In this document: positions 43,586-52,743 of the stretch, one piece after another
Numbering within the stretch: the stretch's first letter is position 1
How the letters are laid out: each line of letters starts with the position of its first letter
DNA from: Woeseiaceae bacterium
Lineage (GTDB): Bacteria; Pseudomonadota; Gammaproteobacteria; Steroidobacterales; Woeseiaceae
Direction: 5' to 3'
DNA: 64,000 nucleotides
Assembly: GCA_028279985.1 (NCBI GenBank)
Contig: JANQMR010000026.1
Location: forward strand, 1 to 64,000
Notes under the pieces: generated by a model
The model's input: only the letters and a program-made list of their open reading frames with translations
What the model was told of the DNA's origin: nothing
Database searches by the model: none
Program-made: the position numbers and the translations under genes

Positions 43586-44146
43586 ATGGACAAACCCTGC
43601 GTCGCGTCCTTGTTGTCGGTCATACTCGTCTCCCTGACGCCGGCATCCGTGGCCGTTGCCGGCCAGCTCAGCGCCGTCGTCAACGGCAAGTCGTACCACG
43701 TCGGCTCCAGTTACGAATGGAATGAAGACAACTACGGCCTCGGCGTCGAATACCAGTTCGCGAGCCGGTCACGCTGGAAGGCCGTCACGATGGCAAACGG
43801 CTTTCGCGACAGTAATGACGACATGTCCTACATGGCCGGCGCGGGCCTGCACCGGCGGCTGCTGGAATCCGAACGCCTGGCGGGTTTTTACTTCGACGTG
43901 GGCCTGAACGCGTTCCTGATGACGCGCAAGGACGTCAACGACAACCGCCCGTTTCCGGGCATTCTGCCGAGCCTTACCGTCGGCAATCGGCACATGGGTA
44001 TCAACCTGATCTACCTGCCGAAAGCGGCCGTGCGAACCGTACTGAAGGCCGATATGACCGATCCCGCGATCAGCGGCATCCTGTTCATGCAGCTCAAGAT
44101 CAGCATCGACCGTCTGTTACCCGTCGCCGGTGTCCTGTCCCGCTAG
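43586..44146 (+). CDS. Small outer-membrane beta-barrel protein, PagP-like
   Basis: Protein of 186 aa with a clear signal peptide ending at SVAVAG. The remainder alternates strands typical of an eight-stranded barrel (VGSSYEWNEDNYGLGVEYQF, AGAGLHRRLL, GFYFDVGLNAFL, MGINLIYLP, SGILFMQLKIS). PagP moves palmitate to lipid A; related small barrels of unknown job are common near polysaccharide genes. PagP catalytic residues cannot be assigned with confidence. It is preceded by an AT-rich 60-bp stretch (43490-43550), so it may have its own promoter. Confidence 0.6.
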   Translation: MDKPCVASLLSVILVSLTPASVAVAGQLSAVVNGKSYHVGSSYEWNEDNYGLGVEYQFASRSRWKAVTMANGFRDSNDDMSYMAGAGLHRRLLESERLAGFYFDVGLNAFLMTRKDVNDNRPFPGILPSLTVGNRHMGINLIYLPKAAVRTVLKADMTDPAISGILFMQLKISIDRLLPVAGVLSR

Positions 44147-44219
44147 GGAGCGACCGCACAAGTCTGGCGAGGTTCCCCCAGGCCGAAGTCTTAGAACGAA
44201 ATCTTATTAGAAGCGGTCT

Positions 44220-44247
44220 AAAAAATACGGTCAGGGAAAATTCTGAC
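44220..44247 (-). terminator. Weak intrinsic terminator candidate behind manB
   Basis: On the minus strand GTCAG and CTGAC form a 5-bp stem with an 8-nt loop, followed after CGTA by six T. It lies 107 bp after the phosphomannomutase stop in the 207-bp convergent gap. A second short stem (AGCCG/CGGCT, 44289-44305) is nearby. Confidence 0.35.
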
Positions 44248-44353
44248 AGCCTGTTTGGAATGCCTTGAACGAAAACCCTTAAAATATCAGCCGGTTATCT
44301 CGGCTCATCACGAACCCTTGATGCTGGTACGGTATTTCCGAGACTGCGTCCAG

Positions 44354-45706
44354 TCAGGACTCGAGTACGGCCAGCACCTCCGCCGTCCGCCTTTTCATCA
44401 GCTCGGCATCGCCGCGGCTCTCGACGTTCAGCCTGACGACCGGCTCGGTATTCGACATCCGGACGTTGAACCGCCATTCCGGATACTCGAAGCTGTAACC
44501 GTCGGTGTCGTCCACGCTCAGCGCCTCGGCGGAATAACGCCGGTGCAACTTCTCCAAGGTCTCCCTCGCATCCGCGACCTTGCGGTTGATCTCGCCGCTG
44601 GCCGGGTATCTCGCCTGCCGCTCGCCGACCAGCGCCGACAAGGGCTTGCCGGTCGTCGAAACCAGCTCCGCGACCAGCAGCCACGGGATCATGCCGCTGT
44701 CGGCGTAGGAAAACTCGCGGAAGTAATGATGCGCGCTCATCTCGCCGCCGTAGACGCCGTCTACGGCGCGCATCTTCTCCTTGATGAAGGAGTGCCCCGA
44801 TTTCGATTGCACGGCCTCACCGCCGCTCTCAGCGACGATGTCGAGCGTATTCCAGGTCAGCCGCGGGTCGTGGATGATTTTCGCGCCGGGATTGTGTTTC
44901 AGAATGCTCTCGGCCAGAAGGCCCACGATGTAATAACCCTCGATGAAGCCGCCTTTTTCATCGAACAGGAAACAACGATCGAAATCGCCGTCCCAGGCGA
45001 TACCCATGTCCGCCTCGTGGGCGAGCACGGCATCGGCGGTCACGGCCTGGTTTTCCGGCAGCATCGGGTTCGGAATGCCGTTCGGGAAAGTGCCGTCCGG
45101 CTCGTGATGCAGCTTGACGAATTCGAAGGGCAGGTGCTTTTCGAGTCCGTCGATCGCAATCCCGGCGCAGCCGTTCCCGGCGTTGACGACGAGCTTCAGG
45201 GGTTTGAGCCTGTCGCGCTCCACGTAACGCAACATCTGCCGGACGTAGTCGTCCAAAACCTCGACCTTTTTCGTCGCGCCGCCGGTCCCGGCCCCGCGGC
45301 GCTCGTCGCCCTCGGCCAGGCGCCGGATGTCCGCGAGCCCGGTGTCGGCGCTGATCGGTCTCGCCTCCTCCCTGACCAGCTTGAGCCCGTTGTAGTCCGC
45401 CGGATTGTGGCTGGCCGTGACCATGATTCCGCCGCTTGCGCCAAGCTCCGCCGTGGCGAAATACACCATCTCGGTACCGCAGAGCCCGATGTCGTAGACG
45501 TCCACGCCGGCCTCGATGAGTCCCCGGGCCACGGCGCCTGCGAATTCCTCGCTGGACAGGCGCATGTCGCGGCCCAGGACGACGGACTTCGCGTCGAGGA
45601 AGGCCGCGGTTGCATTGCCTATGCGATAGCAGATGTCGGGATTGAGCTGGTTCGGTATCCGGCCCCGGATGTCGTAGGCCTTGAAAGCGTCGATCGTGAT
45701 GGGCAT
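44354..45706 (-). CDS. manB: Phosphomannomutase (possibly phosphoglucomutase), CpsG/ManB type
   Basis: Protein of 450 aa with all four family sites: phosphoserine loop [13 protein letters not shown], Mg site DGDFDRCF, sugar loop [10 protein letters not shown], and phosphate-binding site [14 protein letters not shown]. It turns mannose-6-P into mannose-1-P, used by ManC next door to make GDP-mannose for fucose, mannose and mannuronate. ATG at 45706 with GAGG 7 nt upstream. It is downstream of manC and ugd, in the same direction. Confidence 0.93.
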   Translation of the reverse strand: MPITIDAFKAYDIRGRIPNQLNPDICYRIGNATAAFLDAKSVVLGRDMRLSSEEFAGAVARGLIEAGVDVYDIGLCGTEMVYFATAELGASGGIMVTASHNPADYNGLKLVREEARPISADTGLADIRRLAEGDERRGAGTGGATKKVEVLDDYVRQMLRYVERDRLKPLKLVVNAGNGCAGIAIDGLEKHLPFEFVKLHHEPDGTFPNGIPNPMLPENQAVTADAVLAHEADMGIAWDGDFDRCFLFDEKGGFIEGYYIVGLLAESILKHNPGAKIIHDPRLTWNTLDIVAESGGEAVQSKSGHSFIKEKMRAVDGVYGGEMSAHHYFREFSYADSGMIPWLLVAELVSTTGKPLSALVGERQARYPASGEINRKVADARETLEKLHRRYSAEALSVDDTDGYSFEYPEWRFNVRMSNTEPVVRLNVESRGDAELMKRRTAEVLAVLES

Positions 45707-45719
45707 TGCTTGCCTCTTC

Positions 45720-45758
45720 GTTGATGGCGGATTGTCAATGGCGGAGTCGATAGCGGAT
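45720..45758. repeat. 14-bp degenerate tandem repeat before manB
   Basis: GTTGATGGCGGATT (45720-45733) and GTCAATGGCGGAGT (45734-45747), then a shorter copy CGATAGCGGAT (45748-45758). Confidence 0.75.
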
Positions 45759-45793
45759 CGTTAGCGTATCTCAAACCGCGACGGGCCCGTTAG

Positions 45794-45820
45794 GTACTCG
45801 TCCCCTCGTACTCATCCCCT
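45794..45820. repeat. 14-bp tandem duplication next to the manC stop
   Basis: GTACTCGTCCCCT (45794-45806) and GTACTCATCCCCT (45808-45820) are spaced 14 bp with one mismatch and run onto the manC stop codon. Confidence 0.8.
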
Positions 45821-47258
45821 AGCGGCCGTCGTTGTCCTCCAGCCGGACGATGTCGTCCTCGCCCAGATCCTCGTCGCACTGGACCTCGATGATGTGACAG
45901 GGCTCGTCGTACGGGTTCGCGATACGGTGAACGTCCCCGATCGAGATGCCGGTCGATTCGCCGCGGTTCAGATCGAATTCCTCGCCGTTCCGGGTGACGC
46001 ATGCCCTACCCTTGACGACGATCCAGTGCTCAGAGCGCCGCGCGTGTTTCTGCGGCGACAGCACGGCGCCGGGTTTGACGATCAGGCGCTTGACCTGGAA
46101 GCCCTCCTCGCCGTCTAGGCTGTCGTAGCTCCCCCAGGGCCGGAAGACCTGCCGGTGCAGGTCCTTCTCGGGGCGTCCCTCCGCCTCGAGCCGGTCGACG
46201 AGCACCTTGACATCCTGCGACCGATTGCGATGCGCAACCAGCACGGAGTCCTTGGTCTCGACGACGATCACGTCGCGCAGGCCGACCGCGGCAACCAGCC
46301 GGCTTTCCGCCTGCACGAAGGAGTCCTTGCAGTCGTGCGCCAGCACGTCGCCGTTCAGCGTATTGCCGTCGGCATCGCCGGGGGTCACGTCCTGCAATGC
46401 CGACCAGGAGCCGACGTCCGACCAGCCGGCATCGAGCGGTATCACCGCGGCATTCGACGACTGCTCCATGACGGCGTAGTCGATCGAATCCGACGGACAG
46501 GCGAGAAAGGCGTCCTCGTCCGGGCGGACGAAGCCGCCGTCCAGCGACTTGTCCTGCATGGATGCCTTGCACGCAACGGCGATGTCCGGCGCGAAGCGGT
46601 CGAGCTCCTCGAGGTAAGCCCGGGCCCTGAACAGGAACATGCCGCTGTTCCAATAGTATTCGCCGCTCTCGAGATACGATTTTGCCGCGGCCAGGTCCGG
46701 TTTCTCGACAAACTCCTCGACCGGCGCCACTTCGCTATAAGCCGAATTGCTATAAGCCGAATTACCATGAACCGCATTCGCACGGATGTAACCGTAGCCG
46801 GTCTCAGGTTGCGTCGGCACGACGCCGAAAGTCACCAGCCGGCCGGCCTCCGCCGCGGCGGCGCCAGCCCCGACGGCGGCGCGGAATGCCTCGACATCCC
46901 GAATGACGTGATCGGCCGGCATGATTAGCAGGATCGCGTCCGGGTCGTCCCCGGCGGCCTGCAGGGCCGCCAGCGCCGCCGCGGGCGCGGTGTTGCGACC
47001 TTCGGGCTCAAGGATGATTTGCCAGCGCATTCCGATCGCGTCGAGTTGCTCGGCCACCGAGAAACGGTGCGCCTCGTTGGCGACGATCAGGCAGCGATCG
47101 CCGGAATTCGCGAGCCCCCGAGTCCTGAGCGCGGTGGCCTGCAGCATGGTTTTCTCGCCCGCCAGCGACAGTAGCTGTTTGGGATGCATCGAGCGTGAGG
47201 CGGGCCAGAGGCGGGTTCCGGCGCCGCCGGAGAGAATGACCGGGGTGATGCTTGGCAT
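45819..47258 (-). CDS. manC: Mannose-1-phosphate guanylyltransferase / mannose-6-phosphate isomerase
   Basis: 479 aa from the ATG at 47258. The nucleotidyltransferase domain has GGAGTRLWPASR (signature 1), FVEKPD, and NSGMFLFRA. The C-terminal cupin isomerase domain has RPWGSYDSLDGEEGFQVKRL and KHARRSEHWIVVKGRA. It is bifunctional, type II. It makes GDP-mannose, feeding the AlgD-like dehydrogenase and Gmd. A perfect 15-bp duplication inserts NSAYS twice (46734-46763) in the loop before the VEEFVEKP motif. It is 43 bp downstream of ugd. Confidence 0.93.
   Translation of the reverse strand: MPSITPVILSGGAGTRLWPASRSMHPKQLLSLAGEKTMLQATALRTRGLANSGDRCLIVANEAHRFSVAEQLDAIGMRWQIILEPEGRNTAPAAALAALQAAGDDPDAILLIMPADHVIRDVEAFRAAVGAGAAAAEAGRLVTFGVVPTQPETGYGYIRANAVHGNSAYSNSAYSEVAPVEEFVEKPDLAAAKSYLESGEYYWNSGMFLFRARAYLEELDRFAPDIAVACKASMQDKSLDGGFVRPDEDAFLACPSDSIDYAVMEQSSNAAVIPLDAGWSDVGSWSALQDVTPGDADGNTLNGDVLAHDCKDSFVQAESRLVAAVGLRDVIVVETKDSVLVAHRNRSQDVKVLVDRLEAEGRPEKDLHRQVFRPWGSYDSLDGEEGFQVKRLIVKPGAVLSPQKHARRSEHWIVVKGRACVTRNGEEFDLNRGESTGISIGDVHRIANPYDEPCHIIEVQCDEDLGEDDIVRLEDNDGR
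46734..46778. repeat. 15-bp in-frame tandem repeat in manC
   Basis: GCTATAAGCCGAATT occurs at 46734-46748 and 46749-46763 without mismatch. A third related unit (ACCATGAACCGCATT) follows at 46764-46778. It encodes NSAYS twice after HG. Confidence 0.95.
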
Positions 47259-47301
47259 GAGCGGGATTTCGACGGTGAGCTCGCAGGCGGTACGCGATCC
47301 C

Positions 47302-48684
47302 CTATGAGGCAATCTTGTCCGTGCTGCGCCGGTCCCAACCCGACCGGGCCGGGTCGGCTACGTTACCGCGACCGATTGCGTAATACGTCAGGCCCAGCGC
47401 ACGAAGCATCTCGGGATCGTAGAGATTGCGCCCGTCGAAAATTACCGGTGCGGCCAGTTTTTGCTTCAAGGTATCGAAGTCCGGGCTGCGAAACTCCTGC
47501 CATTCGGTCACGATCGCCAGCGCGTCGGCGCCCTCGAGCACCCCGTAAGCAGTATCGCAAAGTTCGAAGCGGTCCTGCTCCGGGTAAAGGCGCCTGGCCT
47601 CTTGCATCGCCTCCGGATCGTAGGCGCGAACGCCGGCGCCGGCTTGCCAGAGGGCCTCCATCAAGGTCCTGCTCGGCGCCTCGCGCATGTCGTCGGTGCC
47701 GGGTTTGAACGACAGGCCCCAAAGCGCAATTGTCCTGCCGTCGAGATCACCGTCGAAGTGTTCGCCGATCTTGTCGAACAGCCGGTGTTTCTGCCGGTTG
47801 TTGACAGCCTCGACGGCGTCCAGAAGCCTCGCCTCATAACCCGAGTCCGCCGCCGATTTCGCCAGCGCACGCACGTCCTTCGGAAAGCAGGAACCGCCGT
47901 AACCCACGCCGGGGTAGATGAAGTGATATCCGATACGCGGATCCGAGCCGATACCCACGCGCACGTTTTCGATATCGGCGCCGAAACGCTCGGCGAGGTT
48001 CGCGAGCTCGTTCATGAAACTGATCTTGGTCGCGAGCATCGCGTTGGCCGCGTACTTGGTCAGCTCCGCCGACCGGATGTCCATGCTGATGACGCGATCG
48101 TGATTGCGGTTGAACGGTTCGTACAAGGCGCGCAGCAGCTCGGTCGTGCGGGGATTGTCGGTGCCGATGATGATACGGTCCGGTTTCATGAAGTCGGCGA
48201 TCGCCGCGCCTTCCTTGAGGAACTCCGGGTTCGATACGACATCGAACTCGAGGTTCGTACCGCGGCGCCGGAGCTCGCCCTGTATTTCCGCGCGCACCTT
48301 GTCGGCCGTGCCGACGGGCACGGTCGACTTGTCGACGACGATCCTGTAATCGCTCATGTGCCCGCCGATCGAGCGCGCGACGGCGAGCACGTGTTTCAGA
48401 TCCGCCGAACCGTCCTCGTCCGGCGGCGTGCCGACGGAGATGAACTGAAACAGCCCGTGATCGACGCCTTTTTGCACGTCGGTGGTGAACTCGAGCCGGC
48501 CGGCCTCGGCGTTGCGCTCGACGTAGGCTGCGAGACCGGGCTCGTAAATCGGAATCTCGCCGGCGTTCAGCCGGTCGATTTTGGTCCGGTCGATGTCGAC
48601 GCAGACGACATGGTTGCCCATCTCCGCCATGCAGGCGCCCGTAACGAGGCCAACGTAACCCGAGCCGAAGATCGTGAGTCGCAT
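47302..48684 (-). CDS. ugd: UDP-glucose 6-dehydrogenase
   Basis: Protein of 460 aa. NAD site [27 protein letters not shown] and the catalytic cysteine motif [10 protein letters not shown] (Phe before Pro-Lys-Asp, as in UDP-glucose enzymes), then [13 protein letters not shown]. It makes UDP-glucuronate from UDP-glucose with two NAD+. ATG with GGGGA 10 nt upstream. First gene of a ugd-manC-manB group. It is not the same enzyme as the AlgD-like one at 19520. Confidence 0.95.
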   Translation of the reverse strand: MRLTIFGSGYVGLVTGACMAEMGNHVVCVDIDRTKIDRLNAGEIPIYEPGLAAYVERNAEAGRLEFTTDVQKGVDHGLFQFISVGTPPDEDGSADLKHVLAVARSIGGHMSDYRIVVDKSTVPVGTADKVRAEIQGELRRRGTNLEFDVVSNPEFLKEGAAIADFMKPDRIIIGTDNPRTTELLRALYEPFNRNHDRVISMDIRSAELTKYAANAMLATKISFMNELANLAERFGADIENVRVGIGSDPRIGYHFIYPGVGYGGSCFPKDVRALAKSAADSGYEARLLDAVEAVNNRQKHRLFDKIGEHFDGDLDGRTIALWGLSFKPGTDDMREAPSRTLMEALWQAGAGVRAYDPEAMQEARRLYPEQDRFELCDTAYGVLEGADALAIVTEWQEFRSPDFDTLKQKLAAPVIFDGRNLYDPEMLRALGLTYYAIGRGNVADPARSGWDRRSTDKIAS

Positions 48685-48698
48685 GTCAGCAGATTCCC

Positions 48699-48762
48699 CG
48701 CAATAGATCCCGCAATAGATTATGGACGCCCAATTATACGATCATACGTATACGATCATACG
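48699..48762. repeat. 12-bp and 14-bp tandem repeats between ugd and wecA
   Basis: CGCAATAGAT occurs at 48699-48708 and 48711-48720 (period 12). TATACGATCATACG occurs at 48735-48748 and 48749-48762 without mismatch (period 14). Confidence 0.9.
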
Positions 48763-48814
48763 ATTACGCGCCAGCCTGCCGGGACGACGTTACGGCACCA
48801 GCGCGGGCGGACCG

Positions 48815-49870
48815 TCACACGGCCGGCCTGCGCCTTCGCTGTAACAGCGCACGATGCTGGATCGCGATACTCTTGATCACGAAGCGTTGGGTCAGGCCCA
48901 AGGTCGCCCAGCCCGAGAACATGATGTAGTCGGGCACGTCGGCGAAGTAACCCGCCAGTGCCGCCGCCGCGTACAGTAGCTGCAGGGTTGCAAGCACGGC
49001 CAGGACCTGGCGGTTGGACAGACCGCCGTTTTTGAGCGTGTGGTGAAAATGGTCCCGGCCGGGTTGGAACGGCGACCGCCCCGCCAGGCTTCTGCGCACG
49101 AAACAGGTCAGACAGTCGAAGATCGGAATCGCCGCAAACCACAGGCAATGCACCGGCGATATCAGCCGGTCCGGCCCCTGGGTGATGCCGATCGTAATCC
49201 AGACGATCGTGAAACCCAGCAGGGTACTGCCGGCGTCTCCCATGAAGGAACGCAGCGAACGGTTGAAACCAACCGGGAAATTGAAAAACAGATAACCGAC
49301 GACCGCCGCCGCCGCAACCACCGCAGCCGCGGTCGACGGCGCGCCGATACCGCCGACGATCGCGATCGCCGTCAAGGTGATCAGCGCCAGCGTCCCGGCG
49401 AGTCCGTCGGCGCCGTCGATCAGGTTGTAGGCGTTGATCATCGTCAATGTTACGCACAAGGTGAAGATCAGCGTGAAAGGTCCCAGTGAGATCAATCCGG
49501 TGCCGAAAGGGTCGCCGATCTGGTATAGCGGCAACCCGGCGCCATAGACCATGATCAGGACCACGGCAATCTGCGCGACGATGCGTACCGGCGACGGAAT
49601 GTGAAAACGATCGTCCAGCATGCCGACGGTGACGAGCAGGAACGAAGCCAGGAAAAGGCTGCCGAGGGCATAGGCCGAAATGTCGAATACCGTCATGCCG
49701 GTGAACATGCCGACGAACATCGCAAGACCGCCCATGACCGGGATGTTGCCCGTGTGCGCCTTGCGCCCTCCCGGACGGTCGACCAGGCCGACACTCTCGG
49801 CGAACGGCCGCAGCGCATACATGAACACGACGGTCACCGCGAGAGTGATGGCCCCGCCGGGCAGAAGCAT
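48815..49870 (-). CDS. wecA: Undecaprenyl-phosphate GlcNAc-1-phosphate transferase-like (WecA/MraY family)
   Basis: 351 aa from the ATG at 49870; a TTG at 49882 adds four residues. About ten membrane helices. Family sites: RKAHTGNIPVMGG, GMLDDR, NAYNLIDGADGLAG, FMGDAGS and GRDHFHH. It starts a lipid-linked glycan by joining UDP-GlcNAc (or a related sugar) to undecaprenyl phosphate, at the cytoplasmic side. It is separated from ugd by 130 bp of repeat-rich DNA. Together with the EpsB-type transferase it gives the locus two possible first-sugar enzymes. Confidence 0.92.
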   Translation of the reverse strand: MLLPGGAITLAVTVVFMYALRPFAESVGLVDRPGGRKAHTGNIPVMGGLAMFVGMFTGMTVFDISAYALGSLFLASFLLVTVGMLDDRFHIPSPVRIVAQIAVVLIMVYGAGLPLYQIGDPFGTGLISLGPFTLIFTLCVTLTMINAYNLIDGADGLAGTLALITLTAIAIVGGIGAPSTAAAVVAAAAVVGYLFFNFPVGFNRSLRSFMGDAGSTLLGFTIVWITIGITQGPDRLISPVHCLWFAAIPIFDCLTCFVRRSLAGRSPFQPGRDHFHHTLKNGGLSNRQVLAVLATLQLLYAAAALAGYFADVPDYIMFSGWATLGLTQRFVIKSIAIQHRALLQRRRRPAV

Positions 49871-50458
49871 GGAATCAGTCAATGTTCGATCGCTCTATGC
49901 CGGTTAGGCTCATCCACAGGCCGCGATGCCGACGCGCGCCGGCATCCGACTATCCATCCGTAACGTTCAAGTCGCGGTTCAACTCGCGCAGGGGCTGGCC
50001 AGCTTCCGTCAGACTTAACCATAATTCCAATTATGCGCCGATAAAACCATATATCGGCGCCTCTCCCTAAGGCTACGATGCGCGTGGTGCCCACTCACTG
50101 CATCGTATTTTGGCATTATGTAACGGAAACAAGTGTGATCCGCGTCGGATAATACAGTTTCCAATGAAAAACTCAATTGAATCGGGGACATGGTAGAAGC
50201 AGCGGAGCAGCGCCCGACTTCGGCCCGGTTTGGACGCGATGCGGAGTAGCAACGGGCGGGTTACGCGGATCGGGTTCAACTTTCATACAATGGCCCGGTA
50301 CCAGCAGAACCCACGCACGCTCGTGGCGGGTCTCACAGGCATTCTTAGACCGATGACGATTGGTAAACACGGACGATCGGCCGCAAGCGGGCGCGTATCG
50401 ACACTTGCAAGCTAGACGCGTCTTGCGCGACGCGCATGGCGGCCCGGGCGAATCGCTC
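49871..50458. other. 588-bp divergent intergenic region with two adjacent inverted repeats
   Basis: It lies between wecA (minus) and the FkbM gene (plus). It holds the dyad and hairpin at 50020-50060 and otherwise mixed GC-rich sequence. The FkbM frame is open back to 50360, but this part has no family resemblance. No tRNA-like or other RNA gene was recognised. It is the longest non-coding stretch in the window and the natural place for regulatory control of both sides. Confidence 0.6.
50020..50060. promoter_or_regulatory. Adjacent operator-like dyad and 9-bp hairpin
   Basis: CATAATT-cc-AATTATG (50020-50035) is a perfect 7-2-7 dyad. GCGCCGATA (50035-50043) and TATCGGCGC (50052-50060) form a perfect 9-bp stem with an 8-nt loop, sharing one base with the dyad. 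No T-run follows on either strand, so a simple terminator is unlikely. It is about 150 bp before wecA. Confidence 0.5.
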
Positions 50459-51268
50459 ATGCCGATCAGTCAATACCCAAGAAGATTACAAGTGATTGAC
50501 TCTTTAAAAAAAATTACTAACCAGACGCTCAGAATGTTCGGCCTGAGACTCACCAGAACCAAGAACGACGTCGCACACCAGATCGTCAAAGGACTTGCGG
50601 AAAACCGGATCGATCTGGTCTTCGATGTGGGTGCCAATGTCGGGCAGTTCGCCCGATCGTTGAGGCAGGCGGGTTTCTCGGGCCGGATTGTCTGCTTCGA
50701 GCCGCTTCCGGAGGCCCATCGAACCTTGCAGCACGCGTTCAAGCGGGACGACAAAACCATCGTGCACAAGAGAATCGCTTTGGGAGACAGGCGCGATTCA
50801 CTTCAGATCAACGTCTCGGAAAACTCCGTCTCCTCATCGCTTCTGACATTACTTCCGTCACATTCCGATGCCGCACCCGATTCGGTTTACGTCGATACCG
50901 TCGAAACGGACGTGCAGCCGCTCGACGATGTTTTCGGCGAGTACGCCAGCGCCGAAAACCGGGTGTTCCTGAAAATCGATACGCAGGGCTACGAGTGGAA
51001 CGTGCTCGATGGCGCGCGACAATGCCTCCGGCAAATCGACGGTCTGCTGCTGGAAATGTCCATGGTCCCCTTGTACGAAGGCCAGAGACTCTGGAAAGAA
51101 ATCCTGGATCGATTGGAACGTGACGGCTTTGTGCTATGGCAGGTGCATCCCGGGTTCTCGGACCCGGCAGGCGGCCGGATGTTGCAGTTCGACGGCGTGT
51201 TCTACAGAGACGGTTTACGCGACGTCGTCAGCACCGTTCATCCACCAGCCGCGCGGCACAGTCGCTGA
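50459..51268 (+). CDS. FkbM-family methyltransferase
   Basis: 269 aa from the ATG at 50459. The GTG at 50492 (AAGAAGATTACA upstream) may be the true start, because similar proteins begin near DSLKKI. SAM-binding motif VFDVGANVGQFA at about residues 54-65, then VCFEPLPEAH and the late LKIDTQGYEWNVLDGA, all typical of FkbM enzymes that O-methylate sugars. Its 3' end overlaps the convergent glycosyltransferase by 41 bp (51228-51268). Methylated sugar inferred only. Confidence 0.87.
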   Translation: MPISQYPRRLQVIDSLKKITNQTLRMFGLRLTRTKNDVAHQIVKGLAENRIDLVFDVGANVGQFARSLRQAGFSGRIVCFEPLPEAHRTLQHAFKRDDKTIVHKRIALGDRRDSLQINVSENSVSSSLLTLLPSHSDAAPDSVYVDTVETDVQPLDDVFGEYASAENRVFLKIDTQGYEWNVLDGARQCLRQIDGLLLEMSMVPLYEGQRLWKEILDRLERDGFVLWQVHPGFSDPAGGRMLQFDGVFYRDGLRDVVSTVHPPAARHSR

Positions 51269-52481
51269 ACTCCGAGATGAGCTTTTCACGGGCGAAGTGG
51301 GACCGATAAGTATCGAAAGCCCGGCTTTGCATCGCATGCAGTCGTTCCTTGTCCAGCGACAGGTCCGTCAGAGCTTGCGCTACGTTTTCCAGTGTCCGAT
51401 CGGTCAGCAGCCAACCGATTTCGTACCGCTTGATCCAACCTGAAATGGCCGATGTTTCCGGACCGGCGAAAATCACTGGACGTCCGGACGCGATGCTGCC
51501 GATGAACTTGGACGGAAGCGCTACACCACTGTATTCGTCCAGAAGACTGGCAAGATGTATGTCCGCTGAAGCCAGCCTTTTCTCCAACTCGTCGGTACTT
51601 GCAAAACTTGCGAACGTGATGTTGGTATCGCTCGGCTCGACGACATCGGCCAGTTCGGCCGCTCTGTTTCCTCTTATGGCGAAACAGAAGTGGACGCTTA
51701 CCTCGTCTCTGAGCCGGCGCGCCAACTTCAGAATACTGCGGTAGCCATGGGCCTCGCCGAAATTCCCGGAGTAAAGCACGGCGATGGAAGCATCGCCGAA
51801 CAGCTCCCGTCGCGTTTGGGAATCCGGTTGTCGTATTTGGCTGGGCTCCGATATCGCCCATGGAGGGCACTCGGCTTCTTCCGCCGGGTGGCCGTATCGC
51901 CGCAGTCTGCCGCGCATACAGGCACCGAGGTCGGCGATCAGGTCGAACCGCCGATAGGCCGCACGCATCAGCCGTCTCGCAATCTTGACCGGGAAACTGT
52001 TTTCGGAGAGCACTCCGCTGGCGACCGCTGCCTCCGGGTGCAGATCCAGGCACCAGTGGATGAGAACCGTTTTGGGCTTCAACAACCTGAGCGGAATCGC
52101 AACCAGCGCTGCAAACATCGGATCCGTCCCGACGACGATCGCATCAGGGGCGTTCCTGGCTCGCCCGAGTCCGATCGACGACCAGGCAAGGATCAGCCAC
52201 AATGAATTCGCAAGGCGACCTAAGGCACGGCTCTGGTCGAAATCCGGCCGCCAGACCCTCCGGTACCGGACGCCCCGATGTGTCTCGCTGCGGGCAAACC
52301 GGGTGTTGGCATTCCTGCAACTCCGGTTCGACGGCCTCGCCTCGACGGCCCAGCCACGCTCGGCCAATCCCTGGGCAAGATCATCGAAATGCACACCGCC
52401 GGCCACATCGTCCGGGTGCATGAAGTGATACAACACAACAATCCTGGGCGACGCGATTTCCTTCGACTGGTCGGGCGTCAA
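51228..52481 (-). CDS. Glycosyltransferase GT4 (WbuB-like)
   Basis: About 417 aa from a TTG at 52481, which has AAAGGGCGGAG just upstream; the frame is open to another TTG at 52508. The N-terminal domain has VVLYHFMHPDDVAGGVHFDD, similar to WbuB-type transferases. The donor domain has VLYSGNFGEAHGYRSILKLA and LPSKFIGSIASGRPVIFAG. It overlaps the FkbM gene tail to tail by 41 bp and is divergent from the GT4 gene at 52744. The two genes cannot be read through without antisense RNA. Confidence 0.83.
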   Translation of the reverse strand: MTPDQSKEIASPRIVVLYHFMHPDDVAGGVHFDDLAQGLAERGWAVEARPSNRSCRNANTRFARSETHRGVRYRRVWRPDFDQSRALGRLANSLWLILAWSSIGLGRARNAPDAIVVGTDPMFAALVAIPLRLLKPKTVLIHWCLDLHPEAAVASGVLSENSFPVKIARRLMRAAYRRFDLIADLGACMRGRLRRYGHPAEEAECPPWAISEPSQIRQPDSQTRRELFGDASIAVLYSGNFGEAHGYRSILKLARRLRDEVSVHFCFAIRGNRAAELADVVEPSDTNITFASFASTDELEKRLASADIHLASLLDEYSGVALPSKFIGSIASGRPVIFAGPETSAISGWIKRYEIGWLLTDRTLENVAQALTDLSLDKERLHAMQSRAFDTYRSHFAREKLISEFSDCAARLVDERC

Positions 52482-52743
52482 GCTCTCCGCCCTTTCCACT
52501 GCCGGCAATTCGACGCCGTGCGATCTCTGTTTCTCGTTTCCATATCCGGAGGTGCTGGGAGACTTTCGAAAGGCATTGGCTTTCGACGTCGCTCATGTCG
52601 AGCCTCGCCGAGGATATCACGCAGCGGATGCTGCCGGCGCGAGCAAATCCCACAATTCGCGGCCCGGTATCGTTACGACGAATTGATGCCGGTGAGCGCG
52701 GTCAGTATCATCTCGGGCGTCGTGTTAACAGGCCCTAGCTATA

